64,000 nt of DNA, taken from Pomphorhynchus laevis. Taxonomy: Eukaryota; Acanthocephala; Palaeacanthocephala; Echinorhynchida; Pomphorhynchidae. Both the position numbers and the translations under genes were made by a program. The notes beneath the pieces are model-generated. The model was not told where the DNA came from. It saw nothing but the letters and a program-made list of their open reading frames with translations, and searched no databases. The stretch is taken from positions 124,001 through 188,000 of the forward strand of contig WNNJ02003258.1 in NCBI GenBank assembly GCA_012934845.2, in the 5' to 3' direction. Within the stretch, counting starts at the first letter, position 1. The number at the start of each line of letters is the position of its first letter. Positions 10,294-22,456 of this stretch are shown piece by piece.

Positions 10294-13200
10294 AAAAAGT
10301 TTAAACTATCTTGTTATACCTATTATCTACTTACAAAACATCTAATACATATGACGAAAGGACGTCCAATCAACACTGTAAGATGTTGTACTTGCAACGG
10401 GCAAGCGGCCAAGTGCAAATGTGCCAAGAGTAAAGTTCCTTGCTCAAATTTCGCATCACCAAACTGTTGTAATCAGCAGCACATTCAAGTAAAATCGATA
10501 ATAAATGTGCATGATAGTGAAAATCACGTTCACGCAGTTAGTGACAATGTTGAGAACCAGACAGGTCATACTGCTCGGGATGTGATACGTCGTTTACCTT
10601 GGTATATGGAAACATTCTATGAAATTATTCACTGGGTTCCAAACTTGATCACTCTGCCTAGATGTAACGCTACTAAAGATTTTATTGCAACCTTAACTTC
10701 ACACATCAAATCGTTTAACGAAAATTCTAAAGAATGTGATTCCATCTTACACCTCTCTTCGGTATATTGCCAGCTGATTCTGCAGCAGATTCCTTCGCGA
10801 CGAATTAGTGATCGTCGGAAAACCTTAGAACGCCGTATAATAATGTGGAATGAAAAAAAGTATGACCAACTAATTTCAGAAGCTCGATTTCTTCAAAAGC
10901 AGAGATCAATGAATCGTAAGAAAAACCATCAAAAAGGATTTTTAATGGACATTCAGAAATTGGTGCAATACAGTAAAATTGGAGAAGCAGCTCGGCTTTT
11001 AAAATCAGGCGGACAAAAATCCGGGATACATGAGATTGATAGTTTTTTGGACGGCAAAACAGTGCTCACACGTCTTCAAGAATTACATCCTCGAGCAACG
11101 GATGCAGATGGAGAGTATATTTTATTGACACCTCTGAAACATGTAATCCAACATCATCAAGTAATTTACATGAATTTAAGTCCAGACGATATTATAAAAG
11201 CGGCTAAAAAATCAAATGGAAGTGCAGGACCATCCGGTATGGACACGCAAATGTGGAGATATCTACTAACAGGTTTTGGTCAAGAATCATACAGATTGGC
11301 GAATGTGCTCGCAATGTTTGCAATAAAAATTGCAACCTAAAGATTAAATCCTAACAGCTTGGAAGCATATCTAGCATGTCGGTTGGTTCCTCTTGACAAA
11401 TCTCCTGGAATACGCCCTATCGGTATAGGGGAAGTTATGAGACGCATAGTAGCCAGGGCACAGCTAAAATATATTAAACCAACATTGATGGAGGTAGCTG
11501 GGGTAGTACAAATGTGTGCTGGTCAGAAATGTGGGACCGATACTATTATTCATAATGCAAGAGATATACTTGAAAGTAATAGTGAATATTACATATTAAC
11601 TGTAGATGCCAACAACGCTTTCAATTGTATCAATCGGGATTTGTTGCTCAAAAACATAAACGCGATTTGTCCTGCCATGACGACACTCCTGATCAATACT
11701 TACTCGAAGCCATCACTGCTAATTGTTGCTGAGGAGACAATTCTATCTGAAGAAGGGGTAACACAAGGAGACCCCTTAGCTATGGCTGCATTTGCAGCGG
11801 CGTCTTTACCGATAATTGGAGAGATTAAACAAAAAATACCTGGTGTCACCCAACTTTGGTACGCGGATGATGCAACTTTTATTGGCCGTGCGCATGAATT
11901 GTCTCAAGTACGGGATCTATTGAAAGTGATTGGTAAAAGCTTCGGATTTCACATAAATGCTTCAAAATGCTGTTTTTTACACAAGAACGAAACTATGACA
12001 AATGAAGCCAAATATCTTATGCAAGAAGGAGTCAAAGTGGTTAAAAATGGTATCAAGGTCTTGGGAGGATTTATGGGATGTGATGCATATCGTGAGTGTC
12101 AAGTCATGAGTTCAATTAACTCCTGGCGAGTACAGATACAGCATCTTTGTGATTTAGCAGACTTGGATCCATATGCTGCTTATATATTGCTAACACGAAC
12201 GATTCAGTTTCAATGGACACATCTGGTGCGCACTACAAAAGTAAGTTCATCATGGTTCAGAGGCTTAGCTGATTATATTTTCCTGAAGTTGATACCGAGC
12301 ATTATGGGATTGGGAGTGTTAACCTTAGAGCTTCGAGATATTATTAAACTACCCGCCAGAGATGGAGGTTTAGGCATAATAGATCCATCAGCCAACGCAG
12401 AAGAGGTTTTTAAACAATCACACCTAATAGCGAATACAAACGTTATTCATAGTAACAGTTCTGAAATTGGGGAAATACTAAAGGATCTTTGTGATGGTTA
12501 CCGGAAAAATAATCGGAATATATACGAGCAACTTAAGAAACAAATTTTGGAAAATGCAAGTGAAGAAATGGCTCGAAGTATACAGCATGCTGCACAGAAG
12601 AATGCCTCAATTTGGTTGACATCTATTCCTTCGAAACCGTCTGGATTCTATTTACAAAAGCAACAGTTTTTGGATGCACTTGCGATAAGATACAATATAC
12701 CAATTAAAAGTAAGGGAATTTGTCGATGTTCAGAAGTGTTTAACTTAAGACATGTACTCTCTTGTAGAGTCGGCGGCGGAACAATTATCAGACACAACGC
12801 CATACGCGACACGATCGGCTCGATACTAAGTGAGGCGCATGATCGCATGGATCGGGAAGTGGAATTACGACCAGTAGATGAGGGTATAGTGTTTGCATCT
12901 AGCACCACAACGAGGGATAGATCTGCGAGAATGGACATTGTGTGTATGAATTTTTCAGAGGGTAGGATGGAGCGGTCTTATGTCGACATTTGCGTTTTCA
13001 ACCATTTAGCTCCATCCTATGATCACCAAACTGTCAGTTCCACATTCGACTATCATTCAAATCGCAAGATGGCTAAATATGGCGAGCGTGTTTCACTGGT
13101 GGAGGATGGGATTTTCATACCAGCCATTGTTTCGACCGCTGCTGGAATTGGGAAAGAATTGGATCTCTTATTAAGAAAAGCTGCACGATATATTGCCATC

Positions 13201-13437
13201 AAAAGCAAACAATCGTACGCAAACTGCATTTCCGACATACCAAGGCGATTATGCTTTAGCGCACAAAGAACGATCTCTGCGACTATTCGGATGGCAGAGT
13301 TAACTACTGTTTCACATTGAGAAACTTTTTTGTATTATATTGCCCAGTCTGGGATCGTAAATTTCAATTTGAGGCCCATTTGCGGGAACCTAAGTTAATA
13401 TGTTTATTTTTAATAAATTGTTCATTATTAAAAAAAA
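10294..13437 (+). mobile_element. RLE-type non-LTR retroelement R-B, WYADD group, near intact
   Basis: Starts with an A-rich 5' end (aaaaagtttaaactatcttg) like R-A and R-C, carries one long frame (10351-13320), and ends with the shared box CCCATTTGCGGG (13376-13387) and an A-run at about 13430. It is followed without spacer by a mini-derivative that shares its last 88 bases. Confidence 0.85.
10351..13320 (+). pseudogene. R-B polyprotein: Cys cluster, RT (WYADD), zinc knuckle, RLE; one in-frame stop
   Basis: The start is set at ATG 10351 because MTKGRP.. matches the MxxGxP start of the other copies. N-terminal cysteines (CCTCNG..CKCAK..CSN), then RT with SAGPSGMDTQMW, motif A VDANNAFNCINRD, motif B GVTQGDPLAM, YADD at 11860-11871. 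C-terminal CRCSE..HVLSC..RHNAIRD zinc knuckle, then ARMDIVC..YVDICVF nuclease core and GIGKELDLLL. The frame is continuous for about 989 codons except for a single TAA at 11338-11340, after MFAIKIAT and before the LVPLDKSPGIRPIG block. One substitution separates this copy from a full-length reading frame. Confidence 0.88.
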
Positions 13438-13827
13438 GTTATTATTATTACTGTTCTAGCAAATTACAAGGACTGCGTTTCAGAGGACCGCGTTTCAGAG
13501 AACTGCGTTTCAGAGGACTGCGTTTCAGAGGACGTAAAGTCGTACACCCAGGGTACCTCCCGGTTGAGCACTTGCGCGGAAGATTACAACTTACTTTGTG
13601 ACACAAAGACAATCGAAACTAACAATTGAACGTCTCCTTGTATGCCCAAAGGAATACCGTCTAACCAGAGGCTATGCTGTGGATGTAATGGTCCATCTGC
13701 AAAGTGCAAAGGTTGCAAATGTGCGAAGGCAGGAGCTCCTTGGGATCGTAAATTTCAATTTGAGGCCCATTTGCGGGAACCTAAGTTAATATGATTATTT
13801 TTAATAAATTGTTCATTATTAAAAAAA
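13438..13827 (+). mobile_element. Mini-derivative of a WYADD-group element (5' finger fused to 3' end)
   Basis: A 390-bp unit. The 5' part has four 15-nt tandem units, then ATG at 13642 opening MPKGIPSNQRLCCGC and continuing through CKGCKCAKAGAPW, the N-terminal cysteine cluster of the group. After that tryptophan codon the sequence jumps directly into the same 3' terminal 88 bases as R-B (13350-13437 equals 13741-13828 almost exactly), with box CCCATTTGCGGG at 13766-13777. About 2.5 kb of RT and nuclease are missing. It looks like a nonautonomous deletion derivative retaining both ends. Confidence 0.75.
13470..13529 (+). repeat. Tandem 15-nt repeat in 5' region of the mini-element
   Basis: Four imperfect copies of ACTGCGTTTCAGAGG. 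Location upstream of the element's start codon suggests a 5' UTR or promoter array; function is inferred. Confidence 0.75.
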
Positions 13828-13839
13828 TTATTGTATGAT
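13828..13839. repeat. Target-site duplication copy 3 of 3 (TTATTGTATGAT)
   Basis: Right-hand boundary of the R-A/R-B/mini-element array; PLE linker sequence resumes immediately. Confidence 0.8.
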
Positions 13840-14280
13840 TATAGTATTTTGTATTACAATAACTGTCTATTATACATCTAATCGTTCATTTATATACATA
13901 TCTTTTTTAATATTTTTAACTCTATTTTTCCTATTCCTTTTATCACCATGACTTCTTGGTTTGCGTTTAATCGGATTATTATAATATAGTTGTTTATTAT
14001 GTATTATACTACTTCTGCCAATTCCTTGTACCACGTCATTCAATCCTAATGGGTACATGGAATTAAGCCTTTTAATCCAAAAATCTTCTTTTTCTAATAG
14101 TTTTTGATTTAATATTGAAATGTTTTCTTTAATAATATGTTCTAAAATAAATAATTTACAGTTTTTAACATCATGTCCTATTAATTTCATATGTTTATGA
14201 AATATAGTTTGACTATTATGCTGTAGACTATTTGACTATTATGCTGTATATTGGTTTTCTTAAGAGTAAGGGAACAATTT
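13840..14280 (-). mobile_element. PLE linker and end of GIY-YIG domain (continuation of split copy)
   Basis: Minus-strand PLE. The open block 14190-13870 encodes the second half of the GIY-YIG region (MKLIGHDVKNCKLFILEHII, EKEDFWIKRLNSMYPLGLN) and the basic KRKPRSHGDKRNRKNR stretch. A jump occurs in the linker near 13875. Homology fades near 14240. Confidence 0.8.
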
Positions 14281-14334
14281 AAGAAACATATAATATTATA
14301 TAATATTACATATATTATATTATAGCAACATATT

Positions 14335-14550
14335 TCATAATTGGGCTACTATTACCTCATATTGGAACACTTTTTATTTGTCTAAATATGCATGTTCCCA
14401 TTTTTAAATAATTTTGATTTATTAAAATACTTAAGGATTTATTTTTATTCTATTAATTCGATTTTATCAATATATCAATATTTACTTGATGTTTTAATTT
14501 TTGTTAGATAGATAAACACATATGTATGTATATCTTTTAATCGGGTTAAA
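14335..14550 (-). mobile_element. PLE RT fragment, minus strand
   Basis: Matches the PLE RT around and upstream of the GVPMGG motif, with one-base changes and deletions. It abuts an oppositely oriented PLE piece at about 14555. Confidence 0.7.
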
Positions 14551-14561
14551 ATATTAAAGAT

Positions 14562-14745
14562 ATGTATATTTATGAACAATTAGAAATATTAAAACAACTT
14601 TTTATTGATAATAAGCTAAAAGATCTTTATGTTAATATAAGAAGTTTTTCTAAAGATATCATATGTTCAATAAATCAAAAATTAATTAACGACTATGATA
14701 GGCTAAGTTGTATAATAGACAGTTATTGTAATACAAAATACTATT
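14562..14745 (+). mobile_element. PLE linker fragment, plus strand
   Basis: Open in the sense direction: MYIYEQLEILKQLFIDNKLK and on to CIIDSYCNTKYY, the PLE linker upstream of the CxC motif. It stops at the tyrosine codons. The next plus-strand linker sequence in order begins near 24180, so the two may be halves of one copy separated by later insertions. Confidence 0.75.
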
Positions 14746-14870
14746 CAATTCAATTCAAGATCCTTTATTTATGAAAAAACCCAGATAGCGGATATCTTCG
14801 CTATTTGTAACACTTTCATTGTACAAATTGATAACAATATAGAGAAAATAAATAGTAGTTTGATATTTGG
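14746..14870 (-). mobile_element. 3' tail of an APE-type LINE, minus strand
   Basis: On the minus strand this ends in AATAAAGGATCTTGAATTGAATTG: a polyadenylation-like signal followed by short TTGAA repeats, the form of a CR1/L2-type 3' terminus. No coding sequence remains. Interval 14871-15060 holds nothing I recognise. Confidence 0.45.
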
Positions 14871-15059
14871 AACGCGAACTACTTTGAAGACCCGAAATTT
14901 ATTTTCCACACGAATTTATGTAATCAAGAGCCCGGTAGAGAAAGCTATTTTTTAGATGTTCTGTCCTACAACAAGCTGTTGCCCACTTACGATTTGATCA
15001 TAAAGCAGCTGAGTATAAATGATTATTGGTGTGACATACTTATCTATACGTAAAATCAA

Positions 15060-18000
15060 CGGAAATTTTCACGTTCTTCACACAAGGCCAAAAATTCGAT
15101 GGCGTCCCATCTCTCCCCCTTGTCTTCTTCGCTAGTCGATCTCGCTCCTAAGCATACTTTTCGTCTTAGTCTATTCAATACTCGCTCCATTCTTCATAAA
15201 GCTGATATGCTTCTCGATCTTCGATCAATTATCTATCGATATTCTCTGCATTACCGAATCCTGGCACACTGACTCCGACGATCTTGCTATTCGTCGTCTA
15301 TGTCGCTCTGGTTGTTCTCTAGTTGAATCAGCTCGTCAAATTACATCTCATACATCTACTGCGTCTAACCATGGCGGTATTGTTGCCATTGCTCGTCACC
15401 CAATGTCTTTACGTAAAATCAACGTTAACATCCGTTACACCTCGTTCGAATTACTCATATGCAGATTATCAACGCCTTTCCCTCTGGAACTTGTGATTGT
15501 ATACCGTCCAGGTTCAGTTGCCCCATCACGTATCTTCTTTAACGACCTTGCAGATCTAATGTCTCACTGTTCATTGTCTTATACTCCTTCTTTTGTTCTC
15601 GGTGACTTTAACATTCGTCTTGATCGCCCGTCTGACTCTGACTCTATCACTTTAACTAATCTTTTTTCTGATTTTAACTATAAATTACTTTCAACAAGCC
15701 CAACTCATATTCTCGGCGGTGCTCTCGACATCATTGCTGTTCCTAACTGCTTCAATGACTATACCTCCTTGTCAATTACTGATCCTGGTTTGTCCGATCA
15801 TTTCCTTGTCACTCTTACTCTTACTCGTCCCCATCCTCCTTCTCCGCCTTTACCATTATCTACACCAAGTCGAACCTGGAAGCTTCTCGATATCCCTATT
15901 CTCTGCACATCCTTACTCAATTCTTCACTCTTTTCACTTCCTCTTAACTATCTCTCTCCCGATGATCTCTGCATTCTGTTTGATTCTGAACTTACGTCGA
16001 TCCTCAATAACCTTCTACCTAGTCGACTTCGACGTTCCCAGCGCTTGCGCCATGCTCCCTGGTTCGATTCTGACTGTAGTCTTTCTAAGCGTCGACTCCG
16101 TCACTCTTTTCGTATGTATAAACGCTTTCTTAAACGTTCACCCAACTCACTCACTCCAAATCTTCGTGATTCCTACTTTTCTCAACGCCGTTCACATCTC
16201 ATTCTTATACGTACTAAACGTACTCTCTTTTGGCGAAATCAACTCGAGTCATCTTCCAACTCGAAATCTCATTGGAAAATCTTAAACTCAATTCTTTCAC
16301 GATCATCTACTTCTTGTAATATAAATCCTGATGAATTTTCTTCTTATCTACAAACTAAGCTATCTAATTTACTTTCCCTACTACCCATAGCCCCCTTGTA
16401 CCCACTCTTATCTTTAAATACTTCCCTCCCAGAACTATTCCACCTTCTTCCCGTTTCGTCTGATGAAGTTTCTTCGGTTCTGCTGTCATTACCTAATAAA
16501 ACCTCTCCTTCTGACCCAATTCCCACTCACTTACTTAAAAATATCTGCACTTTTATCTTACCCTTCCTAACCACATTGTTCAACTCGTCCATCCGTAGCT
16601 GTACATTTCCTTCCATCTGGAAATGCGCCACTGTTCGTCCTATCATCAAAAAGCAATCTCTCGACTCTTCACTACCATCTTCGTACCGTCCAATCTCACT
16701 TCTCCCAACCCTCTCTAAACTCCTTGAGCGTCTCGTTCTTAAGCAAGTTAATACATATCTCTATTCCTCTAACTTATTTCCTCCCTTCCAAGCCGCTTTT
16801 CGCTCTAATTACTCTACCGAAATTGCATGTCTTAAAGTTTATAACGACTTACTCATATCGCGCGATCATAAATTATGTAGTGTCATAGTTTCTCTTGATC
16901 TATCGTCTGCTTTTGACATCGTCGATCACTCGATTCTTCTCCATCGCCTTCGTCATGATTATGGCTTCTCTTTACCCACTGTATCATGGTTTTCTTCATA
17001 TCTATCAAACCGTACATTTCGCGTATATTCTAACTCTTCTCTCTCCCATCCTTCGTCCATTCCGTCCGGTGTTCCGCAAGGCTCCGTATTAGGCCCTATA
17101 CTTTTCTCTCTTCTTCTTGGTGATTTGTCTTCGATTTCTCATAAATTTAACTTCCATGTTATGCAATATGCTGATGACATTCTCATCTATGCTCATGCAC
17201 CTGTTTATCGTATTCACGATCTTAGTGTTTCTGCTTCCGACTGTCTTGTCTCAATTTCCAATCATCTTTCTTCCCTTCGCCTTTCTCTGAATCCTGATAA
17301 ATCCAAAATTATGTGGATCCTACCTCGACGCCTCGGCTTCGAACCTCCCTCCGTATCATTAAATTCTACAATTCTTCCTATCGTTGATAATCTCGTTTTC
17401 CTAGGCTTCCATTTTGACAACCGACTTTCACTTAAACCTTTCGTTAGAGATAAAGTACGCTCATCTACCTTGATACTCCGCAACCTCCGTCAAGTTCGTA
17501 GATTGATCGATTTCCCTTCTTGTATGACTCTCATATCATCTCTCCTTTTTTCTAGACTCGATTATTGTCTTAGTCTATTTTCCAACTCACCTAAATCCAC
17601 TCTTCTTCCCCTACAACGCATCGTCAACGCAGCTGTCCGAATTCTCCTCCGTCTTCGTCATTTTGATCACACATCCTACCATCTTGCTTCTCTCGATTTG
17701 CCTACAATTTATTGTCGTGTTCAAATTCGTCTTCTTATCGTTGCTTTCCGCCTTGTAACTTTTCATACCCCTTCATTTCTCAACCTTCCTTTTCTTGATA
17801 ATTCTCGTCCTGTTTACTGTTCCTTGCGTTCCTGTAATTCCCTTCTTTTACATGTCCCAAACTACTCTACCTCCTTTGGACTCCGCTCCTTCCTGGTGGC
17901 TGCTCCTCTATCGTGGAATCATCTGCCCATTCATATACGCCAATCAACTTCCCTGCAGTGCTTCAAACGACAAATCCGATCCCATTTTAACAATTTAACT

Positions 18001-18105
18001 GCTTGACTTTCTCATTTTTGTTTGTGGACTTGTAAGCGTACAGCTTGTACGCATTTGCCACATTAAATAAATTTGTATTATTATTAATTTGTATTATTAT
18101 CAGGA
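15060..18105 (+). mobile_element. L2/CR1-like LINE, nearly complete second ORF
   Basis: APE-type non-LTR retrotransposon with one long coding region (15099-18006) and a 3' UTR of about 60 bases ending in a tail built of AAATTTGTATTATTATT-like units (18066-18103). No ORF1 is visible upstream. The sense strand of the coding region is strongly pyrimidine-rich, unlike every neighbour. Confidence 0.85.
15099..18006 (+). pseudogene. LINE ORF2: APE endonuclease and reverse transcriptase, one frameshift
   Basis: ATG at 15099 opens MASHLSPLSSSLVDLAPKH and reads through NTRSILHKADMLLDL until a one-base shift near 15230; from there the frame is open to 18006. The endonuclease has DILCITESWHTDSDDL, VIVYRPGS, FVLGDFNIRLD and GLSDHFLV. 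The RT has SSYRPISLLPTLSKLLERLV, LDLSSAFDIVDHSIL, SGVPQGSVLGPILFS and QYADD (YADD at 17167-17178). The C-terminus keeps the TSFGLRSFLVAAPLSWNHLP motif of the L2/CR1 groups. Only the single frameshift separates it from an intact ORF2. Confidence 0.9.
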
Positions 18106-18393
18106 AATAATCGATATGGAGGTTCAACAAATCATCTCATTGACAGAAAAAGACTAGCTTGACTCTCATTTTCGAGTATGATCTTAACAAGTCTTGACTT
18201 CTAAGAAGATTCCCCTTTTATATCTAGATGTAATCTAACTCTTATCACTGCCTTTATACATATCGATCCTTTAAGCTGGAGGATTATATTTATTTACAAG
18301 ATTTTTCAAAATACAAGATACTTTCTCAATATCCCATGTGATACGCTCATCCGCATTCAAAGAAGAAGACTCACCCACGTTTGACAACATGAT
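18106..18393. other. Spacer between two LINEs
   Basis: No coding potential, RNA gene or repeat recognised. The right part may be the 5' UTR of the next LINE. Confidence 0.4.
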
Positions 18394-19534
18394 GCAACGT
18401 CGAGGAGAAGCAAACTTAGGTCTCCGTTTGTTGTATGTAACAAATCTCGCAACACTGCGATTTGTAATTTTAAGTTTCAGTTCCCTGGGAAAAGAAAACA
18501 GCTCTGTCTAATGCATCTTTCTACTGCGGGTACTGCTGCGCATTTTTGATAAATGATTTGAAGACGGAATCTACCCCTTGGTTGTCGGTCAGTCGAGTTG
18601 TAATTCTCTTGGACCCATATCAGCTCCACCAATTCCAAAAAGCATAAGTGCCGGTCAAAGTAAGGAAGTTCTTATTTCCAAATCTACTAAGAATGTTGAA
18701 AATTCCAGTCATAGTGATGGAAGCTATTCTAACTCTATATATCCCTCCTCAAGTCTTAACTCTATATATCCCTCCTCAAGTCTTGCAAATAATCCAATGA
18801 ATATATATTTAACTGTAGAGGGTGAGACTGTAGCCATGGATGTTCCAGTGCATATACCTGATGTTACTAACGATGAAAATACATATTGTCAGGTTTTGAA
18901 TCATGGTCATATGTCTGATAATGGGACTGTCAAAAAGAAGGAACACGCGTCGACGATAAGTCAACATACACTATCCGCAGTGTCACGTGACAGTCTCGAA
19001 TTGCAAATTGGTAATAATAGGAAACACACCGCTGATCGATGTAGATCTGTTATTCTGGCCAATGTAAGAGAATCTTTATTTGAGAACGCACAAGTACGTT
19101 TTAACGAGGACGTCCAGAGTGTGAGATTTATATTGACGCAGGTACTTGGTTCTTGCAATGTGGATATTGTCAAACGTGTTAAACTTGTTGCGTTATTTCG
19201 ACTGGGTAAACGTGATACACTTAGTAACAGGCCGCGTTTACTCAAGGCCGTATTTAGGGAGCAGTCGCATGCTGAGTTAATTCTTCGGAATTCATATTGT
19301 TTAAAAGGATCCCATCTTAGTCTCTTGAAAGATCTTGACGCTCTTCAAAGGGAGAAATTGTCTCAAGCTAAGAAAGAACTTGCATCTCGTGTTGCACTTG
19401 GTGAGAGCAATCTATGTGTGCAAAATTTTCAAGTAGTGAGGCGACGCATTCGAATCAGTTGGTCCCCACTATATGTATCGCCTCTCATGAATGTAGAGGG
19501 TTTTGGCAAGGTCTTACAGCATATAAGTGCCTAG
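18394..19534 (+). pseudogene. CR1-A ORF1 (zinc motif plus RNA-binding-like region)
   Basis: The long open block 18578-19534 ends with FRLGKRDTLSNRPRLLKAVF, SYCLKGSHLSLLKDLDALQR and NFQVVRRRIR, the conserved C-terminal part of CR1-type ORF1 proteins. An N-terminal zinc-like segment (ASFYCGYCCAFLINDLK, about 18510-18560) lies just upstream in another frame and corresponds to RNFYCGFCAALAIANLNK in CR1-B. At least one frame break separates them. A short tandem duplication (LNSIYPSSSL) lies near 18730-18780. Confidence 0.75.
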
Positions 19535-19579
19535 ACGATTTGGGATCTGAAGTGTGTCAGATTGCTAGAGATGATATTA

Positions 19580-22382
19580 TTACTCGCACTTGTGTGAATA
19601 AAAGTCATAGTATATTTTATTGTAATGTTCGGAGCTTGTTACAGAAAGTCGATGAGCTAAAGTTTAGGATCGAGTCTGTTAATCCAATTATAGTTGGTAT
19701 TACAGAATCTTGGCTTAATTGTGATGTATCCGATGCTGAGGTATCCATCCCAGGCTATTCTTTGTTCCGTAGTGATCGGATAGGGGGTAGGGGTGGTGGC
19801 GTAGCTCTCTTTATGAGAGACGAAGTTAAGGTGCGCGTTTTGAGTAAGTCGTCTATTGATAGAGTTGAGAGTTTGTGGTGTCAGGTGAAGTTTGATAACA
19901 GCTCACCCATCATACTGAGTCTTGTGTATCGTGCTCCTAAGGCAATATCTAAGAAACTCATTGAAGAGATAGAGTTGTATACGTGAGGAGATTGTGATAC
20001 TGTGATAATTGGGGATCTGAATATGCCAGATGTTTAATGGACTTCGAATACGGTTCTTCCTACTTGTGATAGTGAATCTTGTGACTTTATGGAGTGTTTT
20101 GCTTATTGTGGTCTTGCTCAATTTGTTGATTACATACTCGCTTTTCAAGTTGTAGTTCTTCCCTTCTTGATCTTTGCCTATCGACAAACAGTCAATTAAT
20201 CAGTAGTATCCAATATGATTCTCCTGTTGGTTTGTCTGATCACTGTGTAGTTAAAGTTTTGCTAAATATACAAATGAGGGTGTTTTATCATGCTCGGTAC
20301 AAACGTCAGATTAATGTTTTTCGGGCGAACTATGATGTTATTACATCAAAGCTGCATAGAGTAAGTTGGCCTGATCCGGCTGTTGTCGGAGTTGACGAGG
20401 CCTGGGATCATTTTCGCGTGACGCTTTATTCTCTAATGGTAAAATTCTCACCTTTGAAGTCTAAGACTAGTCGGAAAAGCGCTCGTTGGTTTGATACTGA
20501 GCTGGCTACTGCGATGAAGGCTCGTGACTTCAGTTTCAAATGCTTTAAGGGTGGGTTTTGTGAATATGGTGTTTATAAGCAGGCGAGAAATTTCTTCAAT
20601 TCTTTAAAGCGACATAAGCGCTATTTATTTGAAAATGGTCTAGCTCATAGTTGTAGACATGATCCCAAAGCTCTCTTTCTATATGTGAATAGTAGTAGGA
20701 ACGCTAATAAAACAATTGGCCAATATTTTGATAGCGTTATTGAAGACGACCTTGCTGAGATGTTCTCAAGGCATTTTTACTTGTACAAAGAGACTAGAAA
20801 CGAGTATTTAAACCTATCCAGAACAGTGAGACGATAAGAGGTGCTAGTGTTTCATATCCTAGTTTAGACATACCTAATTTGATAACTCCTGAGAAAGTTT
20901 TAGCTGAACTGCATCGTCTTAAAGAGACAAACTCGAAAGGTGCTGATTTGTTACCTTCGATATATCTTCGTCGAATAGCAGACTCAATATATACACCACT
21001 TTGTAACATATTTCGACAATCTATTATTGATACGAATCTTCCAAAAGAGTGGAAACAATCGATCATTCACCCCATCTTCAAAAAGGGTGATAGATCTTCA
21101 GTAGACAATTATAGACCAGTAAGTATTACTTGCTTATGTTGTAGAATGTTAGAGCGAATTATACATGGTTATATGGTAAAGTTTTATAGTGAGAATAATG
21201 TAATAGCTTCTGAGCAACATGGTTTCCGTAAGGGCTATTCGACAGTTACTAATCTACTCGCAGCCCATCTTGATTGGTCAGCTAATAAAGCCGTATCAAT
21301 TGCTACTGACATCATATTCTTCGATTTCTCTAAGGCATTTGACAGAGTAGACCATAGATTCCTCCTAAATAAACTAGAGAAAAGTGGCATTCCATTTTTG
21401 CTTGTTAGATGGATTGAATCGTTTTTAAGCAATCGTAGTTATTGTGTGCATGTAGATAATTTTTACTCTTCTTCGCGGCCATGTAATATAGGGGTGCCTC
21501 AAGGTTCAGTATTGGGTCCATTGTTATTTAGTGTCTACATCAACGATATCCCGGAATTTATTGATTCTCGGATGCTTTTATATGCAGACGATTTGAAAAT
21601 CTGGCGGGCAATTAAATCTTCAACGGGATATCGATGAAGTCGGAAATTGGGCTCTGCTCAATAGGTTGATTGTAAATATATCAAAATGCAAACATTTACG
21701 TGTTCGCGGCGGAAATGCTCAATCTTTAGTTAATTATAGCTTTCAAAGCAGTGATATAGAACGAGTGAGCAAATATAAGGACTTGGGAGTGTGGATAAAC
21801 AGTGATTTGAGTACCGTCACACATACTGAACATGCTTGTTCAAATGCGTTGGGGATAATCGGTCAACTTTGACGCACTTTCATTGCACTCAATCAATTTG
21901 CCCTACGTCCGCTAATCTTTGCTCATGTGTTGAGCCGTCTTCTATATGCTGCGCCGTGTGTGTATCCCCAAAATTCAAAAGAACATATTAGTTCAGAGAG
22001 GGTACTTCATAGAGCTACCAAGCTAGCACCGCAACTGAAATTTTTGTCGTACCCTGATCGATTAAAAGCACTTAGACTTGAGACTGTCACGTGGACCCGC
22101 CGGTACATCGATATGAGTATGGTCTGGCAAATTCTTAATGATTTGGATCATCCACTTCGAGATTGTCTTCATTTGCGCTCATCCAATATCCTCCGAGGCC
22201 ATGGTTTAACCCTGCGACGTGAAAGGATAAGAAAATCACGAGCTGTCCAATTTGATCGGCGAGTTGTATCTCTGTGGAATAGGCTTGGAGAGTCAACAGT
22301 GTGCAGTAGCAATATCAACGAATTCAAAAAGAAATTACGGATGGAGAATGCCATGGGGAAAGCTGCTTTTCCGTATTTGTGA
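19580..22382 (+). pseudogene. CR1-A ORF2: APE endonuclease and reverse transcriptase
   Basis: Endonuclease: FYCNVRSLLQKVDELKFRI, GITESWLN, RGGGVALFMRD, SLVYRAP, VIIGDLNMPDV. In-frame stops occur near 19984 (TGA after ELYT) and near 20035 (TAA after MPDV). The later part has a second-frame block ending in PVGLSDHCVVKVLL. RT: VDNYRPVSITCLCCRMLERI, IFFDFSKAFDRVDHR, GVPQGSVLGPLLFSVYIND and LYADD (YADD at 21591-21602), then a frame break near 21620 and C-terminal blocks at 21666-22382. Domain order is normal for CR1; the copy is dead. Confidence 0.85.
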
Positions 22383-22456
22383 TACTTTTATTATATTTTC
22401 TTTTTTTCTGCAGAGAACCAGCCAATTAAGCCATGCTTTTATATGCTGTTGAAACA

